Positions 39,890-51,659 of a stretch of 64,000 nucleotides of DNA are shown here, piece after piece. The stretch covers positions 531,501 through 595,500 of the forward strand of contig JAPFBL010000070.1 in the NCBI GenBank assembly GCA_026182355.1, read 5' to 3'. The notes below the pieces were generated by a model. That model was not told the DNA's origin. It ran no database searches and saw nothing but the letters and a program-made list of their open reading frames with translations. The translations under genes and the position numbers were made by a program. Source of the stretch: Hermatobates lingyangjiaoensis. Lineage: Eukaryota > Arthropoda > Insecta > Hemiptera > Hermatobatidae. Each line of letters opens with the position of its first letter. The first letter of the stretch is position 1.

Positions 39890-40725
39890 ACAATAGAAAT
39901 AGCTTAATGATAACACTGATAAAAGAAGGTGAACATAAAATGCACAAGCGCTCCTAGCGCCAGTAGGTAAACTAACAATATCACGTTATTAAATTTATAT
40001 TTAGGATAAAGGCGTTTCATACCAAACTTTCCTCTCACCCAAATCCACTCGTACAAAACCTTCTCCTTCTTCACCTTCCCAGAATCCCCCAAGACGTCTC
40101 AAAAGAAGATGGCCGAGGGATCTACTGCCATTATGATCCAGAATCAGGAAACGAAGTAAAAAGTTGAACCAGTGGGTTTGATTCTTTGCTCATGTTTATC
40201 AAAGTTTTTGTATTACTCACACTACATATGCTTGCTATGCAACATATGCTAGTTGTATATCTAAATAAATATGTTTAAAAAAATTTTAGTATCAGTATTC
40301 TTATCACTAGGGATAACGAACATGTCATTAATCTGACTATTCCGGGAAGGGCATTTTTCCTTTATAAGCAAAGCCTCCAATATATGCAATTGGAGGTTAT
40401 TATTAAACCTAATAACAGTAGTTCATTCTACTAGCATTTCTAGTCAGACGGATGTCATGTTCATTCTTCATATGTATCCTCGGTGCTTCAGTTGATATGT
40501 GAGGTGTAGACGCCTGGATAACTTTGTAGTAGTCATGCCAATATACCTTGAAGGAAGGGGTTCACTGCCTCTTTGTGTGCTTGAGTATGGTATATCAGAT
40601 GACTGCGTTGAAGCTCCGGTGCCTCACCTATATTGCAGTTTCTCATAAGATATTGTTAGTTTGCCTATTGAGCGCTAGGAGCGCTTGTGATTTTATGTTC
40701 TCTTCGTTTTATCAGGGTTATCACT
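39890..40725 (-). mobile_element. Decayed PLE endonuclease remnant with inverted ends
   Basis: On minus from about 40690 to 40310, with shifts: VYIGMTTTKLSRRLHLTY, then HMKNEHDIRLTRN, VIRFNNN and ILEALLIKEKCPS, NSQINDMF. The last matches the element at 35876. 'aagcgctcctagcgccagta' at 39950 is mirrored near 40670, forming an inverted pair. Confidence 0.65.
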
Positions 40726-42190
40726 ACTTATTTCAACTGTATTTACCGACTGGATTTCACTCTGCGTGACTCCTTTTACGTTGACTTGACTGCAACAAAG
40801 ACGACTCTTGTATGAACTGTCATAGGCCTTCCATTGCTCAGTATAGTAACCTTCCTAGTGCTACCCATGAAAACTAACATCGTCTTAGTTTAAATGAATT
40901 TTTGTGTAAAATATTCAAAGATATCCCTTATACCAACAGCTACATTACCTCCTGGACTCAACCTCTATCCATAATTCTTTTGTTTTCACTTCTTTATTTT
41001 ATTATTAAAAAATATATTAATTGGTTAATTGTCATTTATTTAAACAAAAATGACAAAATAATTAGAAATGAAGTAAAACAATGTTAGGTTTAATTGACCT
41101 ACATTGTAGCGTTTAACTCCCTTCCTTACTAATTAAACAAAAATTAGAGAAGTTTCATTTTTAATTAAAAAAAATGGTAATTTATCTAATTAATAGGGAA
41201 TGAAGAACCTAAAGGAAACAGCTAGTTATCCTTTAAGGCGATTCAAACCTGTGTTTCTCTTACTTCAGTAGTTTAAATAATAAACATTTCATTTTCAACG
41301 AAATATTGGAGGCAGCTCTCTTAAATATTTAAAAGAATATCCTTTTTTAACCCCTCAGGGTCACGTTTTCAACTTAAGCTATTTAAATAAATTAAAAGTA
41401 AAATATTAATTTAAAAAAAATAAATATATGCATTTTCAGATTTTTTAAAAATACTATATACCTTTAATATTAAGAATAAAGACTTTGAAAACCTAATTTC
41501 ACATAAATCTTTCTCTAAAGAAAGATTAATATTATAAGAAAATATTAAAAAATAAGTTTTCAAATTTAGTTTAAACCATATAGTTCCTAAAAAAATTAAT
41601 CAATCTATAATTAATTAAAATATAAGATAACGAAATAGTATAAAAATAGAGAATTCCAATAAAAAAACTCCAATCAAAATTAAAATAATAGCAGAATTTT
41701 TTAAAATTTTTTTTTTAAAAAAAAGTAAGATAATAAATCAAATTAATAAAAAGAAGTCATTGTAATGAAACTTATTCTTAATGAAAAAAAATTAATAAAA
41801 TTATGGAAATATTTCTATAAACGTTTTGATCATACTTTTTAATAGACATGCGAAAATGATGGAAAAATTAAACGAAAAGTATAAGAAATTGTTAAACGAA
41901 CAGATAAATTTAAAATTAATTAACAGTGAAAATTATTTCCGAGAAAAGTAGTAAACTCCAAGTTTAACCCTTAGAACAAAATCTAGAAGGAAAATAGAAT
42001 GTACATAAAGATAAATTTCTAATAAAAAAACATCTTAATGTAAAGAAATTTCTATACAAAAAGAATCTATTTGCACCTAATGAACCTCCTACAAAAGTAA
42101 GTTACTACATGAAAAAAATGAAAAATAGAAAATTCCATAAATAAAATCATTATTGTTAATAGTGTCTTAAAGGAGAAAGGCAATAATGTT
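40726..42190. other. AT-rich, nothing recognised
   Basis: Long AT-rich stretch without coding signal or repeat family. Confidence 0.4.
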
Positions 42191-42198
42191 TTTAGCTC

Positions 42199-42402
42199 GG
42201 GGGAAACGACGATGCAGAGCATACCTTCTTCTTCTATGCTAAATGGGGAGTGCTGCGCCAGGAATTAATAGCATCGCTGGGTGAGGTTACTCCAGAGGCC
42301 ATAGTTCAAAAGATGCTCCAGAGTGCAGAAAATTGATCAAAAGCTGCAAACTTTGTAGAGACGGTTCTCCGTCATAAGAAAAATGAAAGCACGAGGCAAT
42401 GA
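42199..42402 (+). pseudogene. R1-like non-LTR retrotransposon, C-terminal fragment
   Basis: 68 codons with one TGA in place of Trp: DDAEHTFFFYAKWGVLRQEL, then GEVTPEAIVQKMLQSAEN and FVETVLRHKK. The DxxHTFFxC...W...L / TPxxIVxxML / FVxxIL order is that of the region after the RT domain in R1/jockey-type LINEs. A 3' untranslated stretch with an A-rich tail ends near 42635. Confidence 0.75.
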
Positions 42403-42639
42403 AAATGATAATTCATAGGTGAACGAATGGGGACAAGAAGGTGAATCCTATTCAGGAGGACTGAGGCACCGGCATGAAGTAATGTGCAAACGGTTTCCGT
42501 GTCGTATATTGCCAGGAAATAGGATGAGATTTTTTTAGTGGGTCGGGACCTCCAACCCCACATACCCTAAGCAAGATGTTTTGCTAAACTTCTGAACTGA
42601 TTTTTCCACATCCTACGACGAAAAAAAAAGGAAAAAAAT

Positions 42640-44270
42640 AATGTTTTTTAAATCAAATTAGTACCCAGTTCAGGTATAAATATAGTTATTGTAGAAATTA
42701 TAGCAAAAGAAGTACAGTCGAATAATATAAGCAAATCACTAAATGGAATTAAAAGATAAACCAGAGGTGTTATTAAAGTAGAAGATGAACTAGAGCAGAA
42801 ATAGAAGTGGAGATTGCCATTGTGGTTGAGAATCAAGAAGAAAGAGGAACTTAAGGTCTTTTAGTGAACCCTGCTGAAATTACAAAAAAAAAAAGATATA
42901 GAACAATTATAATAAAAAAAATGTCATCTGCCAAAATTAATAATCAGGTAATAGAAGTTAAAAGTAGTAACATCAGCGATACTATTGTAAGAATAGTCAG
43001 AATACGTGCATTAAATAATAATTAATTTGAACATAAATAAACAAATATTAAGAAACTAAATATAAACCATCCCAACCTAATAACAACATTATAATTATAT
43101 AATATAGAAAGAATTCTATATTTGTTATTAATTTCTCATAATTAATAAAAATATAGAAAGAATTAATATATAAAATAAATAACAAATAAAATATAAAGAT
43201 TAAATAAATAACGAAACTTTGTCAAAATTAGAACTTTTATAAGAATGATCATATAAAATAACAATTTTTATATTAAAAAAAAGCCTACTTTGAAGAATAT
43301 AGGCATTTACTCAAAAATTAAAGTTCTCACAACTGACAGAAATGCTTAATCTAAAAAATAAATTAAACCATTATTAATTAATTGATAATTGTCTAGGTGA
43401 TTATTATCTCTCAATAATTACCCTCTAAGTATACAGAATTTTAATTAAAAAATGGTTTCACTCACATAATCAAGACACAACATTATATCGAAAGGCGAAT
43501 AACTCTGAACAGAGGCTTACTCCAGATAGTACTAATCAAACACAATACAGGTCACTAACACACATGAAAGGGGGTTTCAGGCACTTCTTAAGATGTTTAA
43601 AGGTACCAACATAAAAATTGCTCATAAGGCTAAAAAAACAACTTTAAATTCAAGTATTTTTTCGAAGAACAAATCACCTACTAATAAAGTCCTTTATAGT
43701 AATGTTATATTAAACTCTATGTGACAATTACGATGCTGTTTATATTGTTCAAATAAAATAATATTTAAAAGATAGCTCTATATAAGTATGACATTAAATC
43801 AAACAAAATATTTTGTCCTTTAGCCAATCAGTCAATTAAAAGTAGGCATAACTTTAATCTAGACGACACAAAGATTATAGAATATGAAAATAATAAAAAT
43901 AACAGGCTAATGACAGAAATTATTCACATTCAAAGAACCAAAAATGCATGCAGTAAAAAAACGGATAGTGATAACCTAAGTAAAATATACAGTTTACTAA
44001 TTAGTAACTAAAAAAATATTTGTATGACTTCTAGTTTCACTTTTGATGTACTTTTCTGGAGTTTTTTTTAAAATTTTACTGTGTTATAAAAATGTGATAT
44101 GGAATGTTCGTTAAACGGGCGCTAGGAGCAGCACTGTAGTTTGATTTCAACACAACTGTCATGTAAAGGTATTTTGCAATAGAAAATACCAAGACAATGA
44201 TGTATATTCATAATAATAATAATAATGTAACTTAAATATTTTTTTTATGTTACTGTAATTAATTTCTGGA
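42640..44270. other. AT-rich, nothing recognised
   Basis: No gene or repeat family identified. Confidence 0.4.
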
Positions 44271-44274
44271 CTGA

Positions 44275-44525
44275 TGTAGCCCTGAAGATGTCTACAAATA
44301 TAGATGAAACGTTGGTTTAAAGGTATTTTACTCTTTGACGCTAGACCAAACCTCGATAAAAAAGGAAAATATATAATAAAACAGGAGTCGTCAATTGTCT
44401 TCGGAGCAACTCACATCTTTATCTCTCTACCTGATGATGACGGGGTTGAAATATAGCAGTGAGTTTCTGTTATCTCTTGTATGGGTGTTCTTTCTGTGAA
44501 TGTAGGTAATACAAATTTTGTTTCT
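44275..44525 (+). repeat. Zeta- and delta-family PLE fragments, two hammerhead-like motifs
   Basis: 44282-44312: CTGAAGA, T, GTCTA/TAGAT, GAAAC, GTTGG. 44431-44453: CTGATGA, T, GAC GGG GTT, GAAAT. Each contains ATG between core and stem II. Confidence 0.6.
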
Positions 44526-44823
44526 TTTTGTGAAGCATGCCACTTGGCCAACTTCAATTTTGATAAAGCCCTGATAGATGGAAATTGGTTCAGAACATCA
44601 AATCTCTAAGTTTAATATATTGTATTAAATTGTTTTATTATTATTTTATTACATCATCTGACAGTTTGTTTGTGTTTTTAATTCAATAGTTTTAATTTTT
44701 AATAATTTTTAAAGAATTAGCTTCTCAGTTTTACCTTTGTTTGCTTTCTGATGATATAAATTGAAAGCCCTCAGAGCATTTATTTCTATTGTTTTCATTT
44801 TTCCATTTCAATCTAAACTTCAT

Positions 44824-44837
<14 letters not shown>

Positions 44838-44887
<50 letters not shown>

Positions 44888-45013
44888 ATTTCACATAAAC
44901 GCCTGAAACAATAATCAATGATCAAACAACAATATGAAATGATAAAACAAGACTGAATGGTTGAAAGATCTTAGTCTTGTTTTCCCATTTCATATTGTGG
45001 TTTGTTCATATAT

Positions 45014-45056
<43 letters not shown>
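44838..45056. repeat. Alpha-family PLE hairpin between two (TA)n tracts
   Basis: (TA)n at 44838-44884 and 45012-45055. Between them lie 'agatttcacataaacgcctg' and its mirror 'catttcatattgtggtttgt'. The ribozyme centre is deleted. Confidence 0.65.
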
Positions 45057-45058
<2 letters not shown>

Positions 45059-45280
45059 AAACATTATGCCAATTTTTATTCTTGTCCTTTTACGAGTGAA
45101 TTTTTCAAACTTTCTGAATATGGCTTTCCACCTTTTCGGTAAGATATAAAGCAATTCACCAAATGTTTTATTCTTTATATTCATTTTTTTCTTCTTATAC
45201 CAACTCACAATAAATAATAAATATTCTGAAGGATTCCAACTTTCGGTCATCTTTGACCATCATCAGGGAAGGGAATCTTT
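45057..45280 (-). mobile_element. PLE N-terminal terminal-repeat fragment with hammerhead-like motif
   Basis: Minus 45266-45238: CTGATGA, T, GGTCA/TGACC, GAAAG. ATG at 45250, in stem II, opens MTESWNPSEYLLFIV, then TFGELLYILPKRWKAIFRKF and IKIGIMFNN, running into (TA)n. Confidence 0.65.
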
Positions 45281-45599
45281 AGAGAGTTTTTAACTAGATT
45301 ATAACTTAACTCAAATAGTAATGAAAACTATCTAAGTTGTTGAACATACTAACTGAATAAGAAATATTTACATAAATTTAGTGGGAGTTTTACACAGGTT
45401 ATGACAGATTCTTGTGTCCATGGATGTTATTAACTAAAAGCACTAACACTTTGAACTTCATCAGGGCTTGAACTTAACGCCTTACGTCCTTAAATACACA
45501 GATATATATGTATATAGGTGTGTTCTCTAATCGGGGTTCGGTCAATTTTCCAGTATAAAAAATTAAACTCTCGTTGCCTTTTACAATAATATAAATTAA

Positions 45600-45840
45600 A
45601 CAAGGTTCAAATTAAACTCTCATTGCTAACGTTTCGGTTTTTATTTAAAACCTTTATCGTAGGTAGAAATATAAATTTTGAAACAGAAAAACTAAGTATT
45701 ACATTACAAATAATTTTTCTTTGGAAAATAATTTGTAATGTAATACTTAGTTTTTCTGTTTCAAGATTTATACTTCTGCCTTTGAAAAAGATTTTAAACA
45801 AAAACCGAAACGTTGGCAATGAGAGTTTAATTTGAACCTT
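45600..45840. repeat. Beta-family PLE inverted pair
   Basis: Arms of about 118 bp from 'ggttcaaattaaactctcat' to 'atgagagtttaatttgaacc', meeting near 45724. GAAACGTTRGC is conserved in both arms. Confidence 0.75.
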
Positions 45841-47120
45841 GTTTACTTTATATTATTGTTATTAATATACCTTAGAAATAAATATATATGAAGTTATAAA
45901 TTAATTTCATTATTTGTCATTTACGATCTCTTCTACTTTCTTTTCAAGGGCTATTTGTAGTTTGCACTTTGCTGTTTAGAACAATAGGGAAGCATAGCCT
46001 ATAAGTGCAGCCGTTGTGTGCAGGCAAGTGACATTGCAACGGTAATCAATAACGTGAAGGTCACAGCATTTGGTTATATAGCTTCAGTGAAGCTGGTACA
46101 AGAAAAGCTTCTACGAAAAATAAATATTGAAAGGAAAATAATAGGGAATGTGCTAAGAGGAACAGCAATGTTTACTGAAAGATCCAAGCAAATGTAAAAA
46201 TGCTTGCAACATAAGAGGGACTGTCGTTGAGTCTTAAACTGCTGTAATATTTGTCAAACCAGCTAGAAAAATATCAATAATTTTGATTACATAAATGAAA
46301 TAATCAAAACAAAATTTATTTATAAAAGAATACAGTTATCGATATAATTAAAATACTCTGTTATTGCATTGCAAAGAAAGAGATAACTTTAAAGAAATAA
46401 ATAAAAAAAAAATAGCTTCAACAATCAGAAAGGGTTGTTTTGAAAAAAGTGAATAAATAAGGATCAAATATTAACAACAAGTTTCCTTTGAAAAGCCAAA
46501 CAAACCTATAAATTAAGGAGGCAAGGTATCACTGGATTGTTATGAGAAGGTTTGCTTTCAATAGAATAGACGTATAATGATTGCATTGTATCGTTGTATC
46601 ACAAAATGTTTCTTTTTGTATAAAGACCGACTTCTTTAGTACCTTAGAATTATCAATAGTTTTATCTCTAGAAGAGACGAAAAGTAACTCTTTACGTTTA
46701 GTTTTCAGGTAATGATGTAAGATATTTAATCCCCGTACTTAAAAACGTGGCAATAATGAAAAAACAGGGGTATAATCCAGAATGTCCAATCTATTTATTT
46801 TATTAGAAGAATGCAGCAAAATAATATTATATATAATAACTCTATTATATAAAAAATATAAATTTATTATAATATAATATAATCTATTATTATAATTTAC
46901 TATATAAAAAAACAGACTGTCTGTCTGTTTCTCCGTTTGTTTTTTGTCAAACTCCTCCTAGGGTTTTAGAAATTGACCCTCCAAAACCTAGAACTAAATA
47001 AATCAGGTTACTTGGAAATGCACATTTCATTTATGTATCGTATACCTCAAACGTCATTTACAAGATTTTTATCCTAAGAATTTGTTTGCACTTTCGTATT
47101 ATTTTCCAAAAACTTTAATG
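45841..47120. other. AT-rich, nothing recognised
   Basis: No gene or repeat family identified. Confidence 0.4.
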
Positions 47121-47124
47121 GTCA

Positions 47125-47450
47125 GGTTAGGGTTAGGTTAGGTTGTAGTGGCAGTCTCACAAGAGGACACACAAAGGCCGAATATTGGTCCAAAGATTGA
47201 TTCTAAATTGAGAGTTCTAAACCTTGCCTCGGTCAAGAGAATTTTAGAGTTGGGATCTTTAACGAGTACATGGCATCATACAGACTTGGGACCTACAGTT
47301 TAACACGTCTTCTCCGAGAGATGTGTGTTCAGATGTATTCACCTCCCACGTGAATAAATCGAGGACTAGAGTGAGTATCGAACCCCACACCTACCAGTTT
47401 AGAGTTGAGCAGGATGCCACTGAAATAACCTGACCTTCCGCCTCCCTGTA
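47125..47450 (-). mobile_element. tRNA-derived SINE, alternative tail
   Basis: On minus: GGTTATTTCAGTGGCATCC, GGGGTTCGATACTCA (box B), 'gggaggtgaatacat', 'atgccatgtactcgttaaag', ending 'tgagactgccactacaacct' and AACCTAACCC. The latter resembles TTAGG repeats but is the SINE tail. Confidence 0.7.
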
Positions 47451-47782
47451 CACAAGTTAATAATAAACAGAACAGGTACCGTTAATGAGATATTGACCAG
47501 CTCTATGCGAAAGACATTTATTGTGAAGCCTCTGTTTAAATCTATAAATATTATATGGGATAACGTACAATATTTTATATTATATGTGATAACATATAAT
47601 ATTTTATATCATTTAAAAATTTAAAAAAATATTAAAATTTTATGACGCTTATTAAAAAAAACGCAAATTATTCGCGATAAAAAAATTAAAAATATCTTTT
47701 TTTTCATTTATTGTTATATTACAACTACCCTTAGAGAGATAACAAGCAATAGTGATGTATGCTACTCGTATATCATAAATAC

Positions 47783-47915
47783 AAGATTTCACATAAACAC
47801 GTGAAATAACAGTCAGTTGGGTTTTTGACTCTTACGAAGACCGCTAGTTACGGTTGAAAGATCTTAAGTTTTTTCCCATTTCATATTGTGGTTTGATCAT
47901 TGATTACTATATCAA
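47783..47915. repeat. Alpha-family PLE hairpin
   Basis: The plus arm reads GACTCTTACGAAGACCGC, TAGTTA, CGGTTGAAAGATCTTAAG. The core is mutated (CTTACGA). Confidence 0.6.
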
Positions 47916-47929
47916 AAATGAAATAAAAG

Positions 47930-49620
47930 AGGGAAGGACCTACTCATAGGCCGTACTCCACATAAATTGTTCTGATGACTTGTAATCAGGCTTGTAAGTC
48001 AGCATTCCTGAGAAGATGTCGCAGCCAACATATTTTTAGTCTTCTAATAAGGTTGGTAACAATCTGGTAGGATTTTTTGTTACTTAATAAAAGGATTTAG
48101 ATAGAAGGCAAAATATTCATGGAATTTACTGCATCGGGATCGGATTACTTGATGGATAAAAGGAATTTCCATATCATTATGAATGGTATCGTTAGAAAAA
48201 TAAAAGCTGTAAATAACTAGACGATTGCAAATTTCATTCACAACAACTTTTAATGAAAGTATATTTTTCCCTGTGAAGTTATCTAAAGCTCAAAATATCA
48301 AAAAACTGTAAAGGTGGAAAATTGTTGTTACTTATTGATTTACTTTTTAGCAGTCAGCCGTCAGTAATTTTTTTTTCACTTTAACTACAAAGTATTTGTA
48401 TTAAGAAGTGTTTGTAATTTGGTATGTACCATTAGCGGGGATTTATAACGGGAATGAGTGGTCACCCATTGGTGGCACTACGTAACATCGTTACCCTCTC
48501 AGCTGGTTTAATAGAAGAGGTCTCGGGGTCATTTTGAATGGGTTTGAATATTAAAGTGACCAACGACCAACGAATAAGAGTATATCCGTGCACTATAGTG
48601 CACGTCGTAACTAGCAGTTCCAGACCAGAGGCCTTATACTGCTTGATTACTGTGCTACTATAACTTGGACTGTCTGTAATTCATGTCAGATATTAAGTTC
48701 GTCTGTACAGTAATAATGTCGTATTCGCGGTCATATGGTCTTGTTGAGGTAATGGTTTTCAATGTTTTTAGTCATGAGTTGGAAAAGTAGTCAGATAGTC
48801 AGTGGATGAAGTAATTGTTCAGTGAGGTTGAGGAAGGTTGGTGGCAGGATTGAGAGTTTGTACAAGGAGGTTTGGACGAGTAGATAGTTTGTTGTCTTCA
48901 TTGGTAGTAAGTCGGGTGATCTATGGATTCCATTTTCAAATCATGGTGAATATCAACATTACGGGCGTACCAAGGAGCCCTGGCTATAAGGCGGGTACAC
49001 TTATTTTGAACAATCTGGATTAAAGTGAGTGAAGGGAATGAGCAAGTGGGTTGGGGTGGGTTAGTAATCTGCTGTGGAATAATTTGTATCTTTCTATAGC
49101 AAAGTTCTGAACAGATGAGACTTTGAGGTCTTGATGTATGATTTTGTTGGGGACATAGAAAGGTAAATGTGATAGTTTTCTGATGATTTTTAACTATAGG
49201 GATTGTAAACGTTGTCTGTCAGTAATTAAATGTTCGTACAAACTAAACCAAATCTGGTATTAATTGTGGTTTTTTTAACATCTAATTTTTCATTCATTTG
49301 CAGTTTGTTCCAACAGTAAAAATAACAGCTTTCACCTATTGAGGTTTTTAAGTGATTGGTTTCAAAGGCCTGCAGTTAGAAAACTTTCACCTTTACTGCT
49401 ATTCTGAGTTGAAAGTTTGTCTCATTTGTTACTTGACACCAAGTTTTTATTACAATTGAACCACATTACCAAATTAATGGTAATTACTAATAATTTTTCC
49501 TTTTCTGAATTAATGCTTATTACCCTAAATCTAAAGATAGCTTTAATATTTTTTAATATGAATTACCCTCGTTTTGATTTAACACTTTGTCATGAGGTGA
49601 AGAACGATAGGTTGCAAAGA
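47930..49620. other. Unassigned; mixed-composition region at 48430-49150
   Basis: This part is less AT-rich than its surroundings ('tggggtgggttagtaatctg', 'aaggagccctggctataagg') and may be a decayed transposable element, but no frame can be assigned. TGCACTATAGTGCAC near 48590 is a perfect short palindrome. Confidence 0.3.
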
Positions 49621-49624
49621 TAAT

Positions 49625-49815
49625 TACTGGGTGGTGTCCTAGAGAACCTAGAAGAAAAGTGGGAAGACAAACAAGAAGATGGGAAGATGATTTTAAAAAA
49701 ACAGTGGGACCAGCGTGGTTTAGAGTCTCTCAAGAAAGGAGAAAATTGGCTTTTCCCAGAAATACTGGGCCTATGCCCAGAAGTGGACGTAGTTTATCAA
49801 TTGAAAAAAAAAAAC
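49625..49815 (+). pseudogene. Non-LTR retrotransposon 3' end fragment
   Basis: The frame reads GRQTRRWEDDFKKTVGPAW, then RVSQERRKLAF, and ends at an A-rich run. GRxxxRWxDDxxKxxGxxWxRxAQDR is typical of LINE (RTE/CR1-like) C-termini. Confidence 0.6.
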
Positions 49816-49819
49816 CTTA

Positions 49820-50450
49820 CTATAACATATACATACACAAGTTTATAAAAGAAATATGTTTGTTTTTTAACAAGTTCTAATTGTTTTTGCGAAAAAATTG
49901 GCTATTATTATTATTTAATTTCAAGAGATTCTGATTAATTTCAAATTTAGGCTCAAAAATTCTATAATACAAAAATGACCAAACGTGTTTTACAATATTT
50001 AAAATGAAAATAAAGTAACAAAAAGAAAAGATATTTTATATTGAATAAATATAATTTATATTCTTTCAATATAAACATTATTACTACTATCATTCTTTAC
50101 CCTAGCCAAGCCACTAATTATCAAATATAATATGCCTACTAATTATCAAATATATTTTTATATAATGTAATTATTATAATGTATTATAATGTTATAGTAA
50201 AATATAATATATCTACTAATTATGAAATACAATTTTGAGAGAGCAAATAAAGAATTCCTGCAATGTGTTTTTTATTAGCAAATAAGATCTAATTTCCAAA
50301 AAGGGCAAGATGTCATTGTATCTTAGAAGAAGGGTTTGGTTTCAAAACAAAATATTTTATTTTTTTATGTCTTTAATAAGAATCCAAATAGCTCTTTCTC
50401 TTATAATTTTGTAGCATATGATAATTATTATATACTTAAAAACATGAAAC
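49820..50450. other. AT-rich, nothing recognised
   Basis: No gene or repeat family identified. Confidence 0.4.
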
Positions 50451-50515
50451 AGTCCGTTAGGAAACATATCAAACTATTAAAAGAAAAGAATACGTAGAAC
50501 AACACAGAACCCAGT

Positions 50516-51655
50516 TCAACATTTCGACCTTGTCATCAGTTCTGCTCGGCTGGAAAACAGCGAACTGTAATGTTTACCAGCCCAGCATTAATCATTGCCA
50601 GCCTAGCAGAACTCATCTTCATCTTCTTCTTCATCTACTTCTTCTTCTTCTGATGACGACGAGGTCGAAAGTTCAACATTTCGACCTTGTCGTCAGATCT
50701 GCTCGGCTGGCAAACAGCGAACTGTAATGTTTACCAGCCTAGCAGAACTCATCTTCATCTTCTTCTTCATCTTCTTCTCATGACGACGAGGTCGAAAGTT
50801 CAACATTTCGACCTTGTCGTCAGTTCTGCTCGGCTGGCAAACAGCGAACTGTAATGTTTACCAGCCTAGCAGAACTCATCTTCATCTTCTTCTTCTTCTT
50901 CTTCTGATGACGACGAGGTTGACAATTCAACATTTCGACCTTGTTTCAGTTCTGCTCGGCTGGCAAACAGCGAACTGTAATGTTTACCAGCCTAGCAGAA
51001 CTCATCTTCATCTTCTTCTGATGACGACGAGGTCGAAAGTTCAACATTTCGACCTTGTCGTCAGATCTGCTCGGCTGGCAAACAGCGAACTGTAATGTTT
51101 ACCAGCCTAGCAGAACTCATCTTCATCTTCTTCTTCATCTTCTTCTCATGACGACGAGGTCGAAAGTTCAACATTTCGACCTTGTCGTCAGTTCTGCTCG
51201 GCTGGCAAACAGCGAACTGTAATGTTTACCAGCCTAGCAGAACTCATCTTCATCTTCTTCTTCTTCTTCTTCTGATGACGACGAGGTTGACAATTCAACA
51301 TTTCGACCTTGTTTCAGTTCTGCTCGGCTGGCAAACAGCGAACTGTAATGTTTACCAGCCTAGCAGAACTCATCTTCATCTTCTTCTGATGACGACGAGG
51401 TCGAAAGTTCAACATTTCGACCTTGTCGTCAGTTCTGCTCGGCTGGCAAACAGCGAACTGTAATGTTTACCAGCCTAGCAGAACTCATCTTCATCTTCTT
51501 CTTCTTCTTCTTCTGATGACGACGAGGTTGACAGTTCAACATTTCGACCTTGTTTCAGTTCTGCTCGGCTGGCAAACAGCGAACTGTAATGTTTACCAGC
51601 CTAGCAGAACTCATCTTCATCTTCTTCTGATGACGATGAGGTCGAAATGTTGAAC
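50516..51655. repeat. Tandem array of delta-family PLE hairpins, 368-bp higher-order period
   Basis: Nine units start with TTCAACATTTCGACCTT at about 50516, 50671, 50799, 50926, 51039, 51167, 51294, 51407 and 51535. Spacings 128, 127, 113 repeat, so the array has a 368-bp higher-order unit. Each unit contains GTTCTGCTCGGCTGG facing CCAGCCTAGCAGAAC, a (CTT)n/TCATCTTC run, and on plus CTGATGACGACGAGGTCGAAAG, a hammerhead-like core. The flanks 'aacaacacagaacccagttc' and 'gaactgagttctgtgttgtt' are inverted, so the whole array sits inside one larger inverted repeat. Confidence 0.88.
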
Positions 51656-51659
51656 TGAG

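Noticed and set aside
47125..47150. TTAGG-like repeats suggesting an interstitial telomere
   Set aside because: Only about three units, and the same sequence is the end of a SINE copy (also at 24535 and 5808).
48838..49023. 61-codon frame in a GC-richer island
   Set aside because: Looks somewhat protein-like (GVPRSPGYKAGT) but no family could be named and frames shift quickly; recorded only as an unassigned region.
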